64,000 nucleotides of DNA from CAWBJP01 sp963789165 (GTDB taxonomy: Bacteria > Actinomycetota > Acidimicrobiia > IMCC26256 > BP-133). Location: the NCBI GenBank assembly GCA_963789165.1, contig CAWBJP010000003.1, positions 1 to 64,000 on the forward strand. Direction: 5' to 3'. Under the pieces are notes generated by a model. It searched no databases. It was not told where the DNA came from and saw nothing but the letters and a program-made list of their open reading frames with translations. A program made the translations under genes and the position numbers. Position 1 is the stretch's first letter. Each line of letters begins with the position of its first letter. Positions 60,124-64,000 of this stretch are shown here, piece by piece.

Positions 60124-60509
60124 CCGACGAATACGACTCGAGCGACGAATTCGACGACGAGGAAGACGACGAGCTCGCCCTCCTCGACGAGGACGACGAC
60201 CTCGACGATGACGACGAGGACGACGACGACCTCCCCGACGAGGTCGGCGCCGAGGGCAACCGCCTGGTCGGCGGCCTGCCCAAGGGCGTCCTCGAATACC
60301 TGGCCCGCAACATCGTCGACGATCCCGACGCGGTATTCGTCGAGACCAGCGAGGGCCGCGGTGAGGTCGAATTGCGCCTCCACGTCGCCCCCGGTGACAT
60401 GGGCAAGGTGATCGGGCGCCGGGGTCGCGTGGCCCAGGCTCTCCGCCAGGTGGTGGCCGCCGCCGGCAGCCGGGAGGGCGTGCGCGCCAGCCTCGACATC
60501 GTGGATTGA
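60120..60509 (+). CDS. khpA: KH-domain RNA-binding protein KhpA with long acidic N-terminus
   Basis: Residues about 48-129 are a standard KhpA (VLEYLARNIVDDPDAVFVET, GxxG loop in GKVIGRRGRVAQALRQVV), which acts with KhpB in RNA binding and cell-size control in other bacteria. Residues 1-45 are almost all Asp and Glu with Ser and Leu, an extension not found in the usual 76-residue family members. The GTG start gives the GTGA overlap with rpsP, and no good internal start removes the acidic part. The acidic segment may mimic nucleic acid or limit RNA affinity. Confidence 0.88.
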   Translation: MTDEYDSSDEFDDEEDDELALLDEDDDLDDDDEDDDDLPDEVGAEGNRLVGGLPKGVLEYLARNIVDDPDAVFVETSEGRGEVELRLHVAPGDMGKVIGRRGRVAQALRQVVAAAGSREGVRASLDIVD

Positions 60510-61027
60510 CCCCGGTGGCCGACCCGCCCCTCCTCGAGGTCGGGCGGATCGTACGGGCTCACGGCATCCGCGGTGAGGTGATCGTCGAGGCCGTCAGCAA
60601 CCGTCCCGAGCGATTCACGGCGGGCTCGGAGCTGACGGCGAAGTCGGGGGTGTTCGTGGTCCTGCGGGCCGCGCCCCACGGCGGGCCGGTGCGGGCCGGT
60701 CGGGTGGCCCGGAGCCGTTGGATCGTGGCCTTCGAGGGGGTAGCGGACCGTAACCAGGCCGAGCGGCTCCGGGGGACAGTGCTGTTCGGTGAACCCCTGC
60801 CCGGCGGGGATGCCGAGGACGACGAGCTCTGGGTCCACGAGCTGGTGGGCGCCGAGGTCACGGACCGGTCGGGCACTGCCCTGGGCCTGGTAACGGCGGT
60901 GGAGGCCAACCCCGCCTCCGATCTGCTGGTCCTGGAAAGCGGCGCCCTGGTTCCCATGGTCTTCGTGGTGGAAACGGCTCCCGGGCGGGTCGTGATCGAC
61001 CCTCCGGCCGGCCTCCTTGACCTCTGA
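60506..61027 (+). CDS. rimM: 16S rRNA processing protein RimM
   Basis: The 173-residue ribosome maturation factor binds S19 and helps 30S assembly. The N-terminal domain starts LLEVGRIVRAHGIRGEVIVE, and the PRC-barrel part has ELVGAEVTDRSGTALGLVTA and FVVETAPGRVVIDPPAGLLD. The TTG at 60506 overlaps khpA; GTG 60515 is possible. It is followed by trmD after 2 bases. Confidence 0.93.
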   Translation: MTPVADPPLLEVGRIVRAHGIRGEVIVEAVSNRPERFTAGSELTAKSGVFVVLRAAPHGGPVRAGRVARSRWIVAFEGVADRNQAERLRGTVLFGEPLPGGDAEDDELWVHELVGAEVTDRSGTALGLVTAVEANPASDLLVLESGALVPMVFVVETAPGRVVIDPPAGLLDL

Positions 61028-61029
61028 AC

Positions 61030-61743
61030 ATGCGCATCGACGTCTTCACCCTCTTTCCCGGGTACTTCGAGGGGCCCCTGTCGGAGTCGCTACTCGGCAA
61101 GGCCCGGGAACGGGGCGTGATCGACCTGCGTCTCCACGACCCGAGGGAGTGGACGACCGACCCGCACCGGGTCGTCGACGACGCCCCCTTCGGGGGTGGG
61201 GCGGGCATGGTGATGATGCCGGGGCCGCTGTTCTCGGCGGTGGAGGCGGTCTCCCCACCCCGGCCCCTCTACCTCCTGTCCGCCGCGGGCCGGCGGTTCG
61301 ACCAGGCGCTGGCCACCGACCTGGCCGGCGGGAGCGGGTTCTCGCTCCTGTGCGGCCGCTACGAGGGAGTGGACCAGCGGGTGGCCGACCACCTCTGCGA
61401 CGGCGAGTTGTCGGTGGGCGACTACGTGCTGCCCGGCGGAGAGGCGGCCGCCCTGGTGGTGATCGAGGCCGTCACCCGGCTGGTGCCCGACGTGATGGGC
61501 AACGAGTCCTCGGCCGGGGAGGAGTCCTTCACGGCGGGGCTGCTCGAATACCCGCAGTACACCCGCCCGGCCGACTTCCGCGGCCTTCCCGTTCCTGAAG
61601 TGCTGCGCTCCGGCGACCATGGCCGGGTGGCCCGCTGGCGGCGGGCCCAGGCGCTGCGGCGCACCCGGGAGCGTCGCCCGGATCTGCTCCTCGGGCGCGA
61701 TCTGTCCCCCGAGGACGCCCGTCTGCTGGAGGAGCCCGACTAA
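61030..61743 (+). CDS. trmD: tRNA (guanine37-N1)-methyltransferase TrmD
   Basis: The 237-residue SPOUT-class methyltransferase makes m1G37 in tRNA and prevents +1 slippage. Motifs: MRIDVFTLFPGYFEGPLSES, FGGGAGMVMMPGPLF, LLCGRYEGVDQRV and the knot LSVGDYVLPGGEAAALVVIE. The order rpsP-khpA-rimM-trmD-rplS is fully conserved here. Confidence 0.97.
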   Translation: MRIDVFTLFPGYFEGPLSESLLGKARERGVIDLRLHDPREWTTDPHRVVDDAPFGGGAGMVMMPGPLFSAVEAVSPPRPLYLLSAAGRRFDQALATDLAGGSGFSLLCGRYEGVDQRVADHLCDGELSVGDYVLPGGEAAALVVIEAVTRLVPDVMGNESSAGEESFTAGLLEYPQYTRPADFRGLPVPEVLRSGDHGRVARWRRAQALRRTRERRPDLLLGRDLSPEDARLLEEPD

Positions 61744-61795
61744 CTCCCGTTACACTTCTGGGTCGCCCACCCCCGCTTCGGTCAGGAGCCCCGTC

Positions 61796-62140
61796 ATGCA
61801 ACGCACCGACCTCGTCGACCGCGCCTACCTCCGCGACGACGTCCCCGGCTTCGGGCCGGGCGACACCCTCAAGGTGCACGTCCGCGTGGTGGAGGGCACC
61901 CGGGAGCGGGTGCAGGTCTTCCAGGGTGTGGTCATCCGCCGCCAGGGCAGCGGCATACGGGAGACTTTCACGGTGCGGAAGGTGAGCTTCGGGGTCGGCG
62001 TGGAGCGCACATTCCCCGTCCATTCGCCCATCCTGGCCCGGATCGAGGTTCTGACCAGGGGCGACGTCCGCCGAGCCAAGCTCTACTTCCTGCGCGGTCG
62101 GGTGGGGAAGGCAGCCAAGATCAAGGAGAAGCGGTTCTGA
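61796..62140 (+). CDS. rplS: 50S ribosomal protein L19
   Basis: The 114-residue L19 has FGPGDTLKVHVRVVEGTRER, VQVFQGVVIRRQGSGIRETF and the C-terminal YFLRGRVGKAAKIKEKR. ATG 61796 follows CAGGAG. A longer frame upstream belongs to the end of trmD in another frame. Confidence 0.96.
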   Translation: MQRTDLVDRAYLRDDVPGFGPGDTLKVHVRVVEGTRERVQVFQGVVIRRQGSGIRETFTVRKVSFGVGVERTFPVHSPILARIEVLTRGDVRRAKLYFLRGRVGKAAKIKEKRF

Positions 62141-62205
62141 CCGAAACCGGCGACCAGCCCGAGAACGGCGAAGCCGGTGGTGAGCCGCGGCCGGTCGGCA
62201 CCCTG

Positions 62206-62877
62206 GTGACCTCGGGAGGTTCCCGGCGGCCGTTCTCCCACTGGCCGGCGGTGATTCCCGAGGCGGGCGCGGCACCCACGCAGGAGCACGAGGAGAAGCG
62301 GCGTTCCCTGCTCCGGGAGCTGCCCGTCCTCCTCCTGGTCGCGTTCCTCATCGCCTTCGGTGTGAAGTCCCTGGTGGCCCAGGCCTTCTTCATCCCATCC
62401 GAGTCGATGGAGTCCACCCTCCTGGTGGGGGACCGGGTCCTCGTGTCCCGCCTCTCCTACCGGCTGCACGATCCCCGCCGGGGGGACGTGGTGGTCTTCA
62501 CCTCCCCCTTCGAGAACGGCAAGCGTCGCCCGGGCCTGCCGGTACGCGTCCTCCACGCCATCCTCGAGAGTGTCGGCCTGCGCCAGCCCTCAACCGAGGA
62601 CTTCATCAAACGGGTCATCGGGTTGCCCGGGGAGACCGTCGAGGGACGCAACGGCAAGATCTACATCAACGGCCGGGAGCTGGTCGAGCCCTATCTCAAC
62701 GAGGACACGATCCCCGGGTTCGAGCCCAAGAAGGTGCCGAAGGGGAAGCTGTGGGTGATGGGTGACAACCGGAACCAGTCCCAGGACGCCCGGGTGTTCG
62801 GACCGATCGACGAGGACAAGGTGATCGGACGGGCCATCCTGCGCATCTGGCCCATACCTCGCATCGGCTTCCTCTGA
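62206..62877 (+). CDS. lepB: type I signal peptidase
   Basis: The membrane-bound Ser/Lys peptidase removes signal peptides from exported proteins. The 223-residue form has one N-terminal transmembrane helix (LPVLLLVAFLIAFGVKSLVA) and box B with catalytic S67 in IPSESMESTLLVGDRVLVS. The general base is K135 in FIKRVIGLPGETVEGRNG, and MGDNRNQSQDARVFGPI follows. The start is uncertain, since the frame is open back to a CTG at 62137 overlapping the rplS stop. GTG 62206 is used. Confidence 0.94.
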   Translation: MTSGGSRRPFSHWPAVIPEAGAAPTQEHEEKRRSLLRELPVLLLVAFLIAFGVKSLVAQAFFIPSESMESTLLVGDRVLVSRLSYRLHDPRRGDVVVFTSPFENGKRRPGLPVRVLHAILESVGLRQPSTEDFIKRVIGLPGETVEGRNGKIYINGRELVEPYLNEDTIPGFEPKKVPKGKLWVMGDNRNQSQDARVFGPIDEDKVIGRAILRIWPIPRIGFL

Positions 62878-62922
62878 GCCTGACACACCTTTCTTCTACA
62901 CTGGCCCCGATGGGAGGCGTCG

Positions 62923-63216
62923 GTGAGTGCTGAAGACCTCGAGCGGTACGAGACCGAGATCGAGCTCCAGTTGTACAAGGAGTATCGGGACGTGCTGCCG
63001 ATGTTCTCCTACGTGGTCGAGACCGAGCGCCGCTTCTACCTGGCCAACGACGTGAAGATGGAAGTGAAGAACGAAGCGGGGCGGGTGTATTTCGACGTCC
63101 ATCTCCACGACGCGTGGGTCTGGGACATGTACCGCCCGGCCCGCTTCGTCTCGGACGTTCATGTGGTCACCTTCAAGGACGTCAACGTCGAGGAGCTGGC
63201 CGGCAAGGAAATATGA
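62923..63216 (+). CDS. DUF2469 family protein
   Basis: The 97-residue acidic protein starts MSAEDLERYETEIELQLYKE and includes DVLPMFSYVVETERRFYLAN. It belongs to a family found almost only in actinobacteria, between lepB and yraN. Its function is unknown. GGGAGG precedes the GTG start. Its presence supports the actinobacterial assignment. Confidence 0.9.
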   Translation: MSAEDLERYETEIELQLYKEYRDVLPMFSYVVETERRFYLANDVKMEVKNEAGRVYFDVHLHDAWVWDMYRPARFVSDVHVVTFKDVNVEELAGKEI

Positions 63217-63229
63217 GCACCGCGGCGCC

Positions 63230-63598
63230 GTGACCCGGGCGAGGCTCGAGCTGGGGGCTTCGGGGGAGGAACTGGCCGCCCGATGGTACGCGGACGCCGG
63301 CTACCGGGTGCTGGCTCGCAACTGGCGCTGTCGGGAGGGCGAGCTGGATCTGATCGCCTGCCGTGGAGGCCTGGCCGTGTTCTGCGAGGTGAAGACGCGC
63401 CGGGGCCTGGGTTACGGCACCCCGGCCGAGGCCGTCACGCCGGCGAAACAGCGCCGGTTGCGACAACTGGCCTTGCGCTGGCTGGCGGAGCGGGCCCCGG
63501 GTGAGGCCCGGTTCCCCGATCTCCGCTTCGACGTGGCCTGTGTCGTCGCCCCGCCGGGGGCCACCCCGTCGCTCGAGGTCATCGAAGCCGCCTTCTAA
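63230..63598 (+). CDS. YraN/UPF0102 nuclease-fold protein
   Basis: The 122-residue protein starts VTRARLELGASGEELAARWY. It has the restriction-endonuclease-like core GELDLIACRGGLAVFCEVKT (the E and E-x-K residues fit a nuclease site). The substrate is unknown; a Holliday-junction-related or repair role has been proposed for the family. GTG 63230 is chosen as the start of the conserved block. It follows DUF2469 as in other actinobacteria. Confidence 0.85.
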   Translation: MTRARLELGASGEELAARWYADAGYRVLARNWRCREGELDLIACRGGLAVFCEVKTRRGLGYGTPAEAVTPAKQRRLRQLALRWLAERAPGEARFPDLRFDVACVVAPPGATPSLEVIEAAF

Positions 63599-63605
63599 TG
63601 GATGT

Positions 63606-63839
63606 CTAGGCCGGGCGGCTGACCCGCCACCAGCACCCGGTATGCCAGTGGCGGCGGAGCTCGGGGGATTCGCGGGGGACCACGACCTCGTGGCCGGTCC
63701 CCGGGATGATCTCGTGGTCGCACCCCGGGCAGCGGTAGGTCTTGAGCGCCTCATAGGGCTGCACGTGGCGCACGTCGACCGCCGTCGGGTCGGGTCGGGC
63801 CTCATCACGGTGCTTCCTTCTGGGGGCGGCGGGGACCAT
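63606..63839 (-). CDS. small zinc-ribbon-like conserved protein
   Basis: The 77-residue protein has HVQPYEALKTYRCPGCDHEI, then PGTGHEVVVP and a C-terminal RRHWHTGCWWRVSR. The Cys pair plus a later Cys and His residues resemble HNH or zinc-ribbon proteins found in actinobacteria (often annotated only as hypothetical). The start at 63839 gives MVPAAPRRKHRDEARPDPTA. It is divergent from the next gene by 19 bp. Confidence 0.65.
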   Translation of the reverse strand: MVPAAPRRKHRDEARPDPTAVDVRHVQPYEALKTYRCPGCDHEIIPGTGHEVVVPRESPELRRHWHTGCWWRVSRPA

Positions 63840-63858
63840 GTGGTTAGGGTACCCAGGC

Positions 63859-64000
63859 ATGGAGACGATCCTGGTGGAGCGGGACGGCGGTGTCGTATGG
63901 GCCACCCTGAACCGGCCCGAGAAGCTGAACGCCATGACCATGGCCATGGCGGAGGAGCTGATCGCCCTCCTGGCCGAGGTGGAGGGCCGCTCGGAAGACC
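63859..64000 (+). CDS. enoyl-CoA hydratase/isomerase family protein, N-terminal part
   Basis: The frame starts METILVERDGGVVWATLNRP and continues EKLNAMTMAMAEELIALLAE. This matches the first strand-helix unit of the crotonase superfamily (LNRPEKLNAM). It runs off the window end, so the oxyanion loop and specificity residues are not visible. A beta-oxidation-like role is inferred from the family only. Confidence 0.85.
   Translation, partial: METILVERDGGVVWATLNRPEKLNAMTMAMAEELIALLAEVEGRSED

Overview
The window is a high-GC, gene-dense bacterial chromosome segment. I infer a deep-branching actinobacterium, probably of the Acidimicrobiia type. The evidence is a conserved actinobacterial gene order (uppS-recO-glyS-ppdK-dgt-dnaG-rpoD and smc-ftsY-ffh-rpsP-khpA-rimM-trmD-rplS-lepB-DUF2469-yraN), a BldC-like regulator, an LPxTG surface protein, and frequent GTG/TTG starts. 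No 16S rRNA gene is present, so the lineage is an inference.

Layout. 1-12904: cupredoxin tail, then housekeeping genes for lipid carrier synthesis, recombination, tRNA charging, PEP/pyruvate conversion, dNTP hydrolysis, primase and the main sigma factor, followed by a lone molybdopterin oxidoreductase. 12905-18983: a repeat-rich LPxTG surface protein, a CAU-decoding tRNA, a CBS-domain protein, and a P450 divergent from a pair of cupins. 19182-28177: an integrated mobilizable element of about 9 kb lying in the 3' half of tRNA-Asn. 28331-36422: a seven-gene branched-chain-amino-acid-type ABC transporter operon that also encodes two acyl-CoA/aryl-CoA ligases. 36690-45570: an ECF sigma factor fused to a zinc anti-sigma domain, membrane proteins, thiL, rpmB, recG, a secreted NHL-repeat protein and rsmD. 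45583-54221: coaD, a coiled-coil protein, DUF177, rpmF, plsX, acpP, rnc, mutM, acyP and smc. 54392-64000: a secreted metzincin, an oligopeptidase, the SRP receptor and SRP54, the ribosome maturation and tRNA modification cluster, lepB, yraN, and the start of an enoyl-CoA hydratase gene.

The mobile element is the main accessory region. It is bounded by 46-bp direct repeats that copy the 3' part of tRNA-Asn. It encodes a tyrosine integrase, an XRE-type regulator, a small HTH protein, a MobF relaxase-helicase, a CalB-like secreted lipase and an RHH/PIN toxin-antitoxin-like pair. Three 11-bp iterons lie just inside each end and look like integrase arm sites. No type IV secretion genes are present, so it is probably mobilizable rather than self-transmissible.

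At least seven genes, including the essential glyS, are interrupted by single-base frameshifts, several in G or C runs. Uncorrected sequencing or assembly errors are the simplest explanation, and gene integrity should be read with that in mind.
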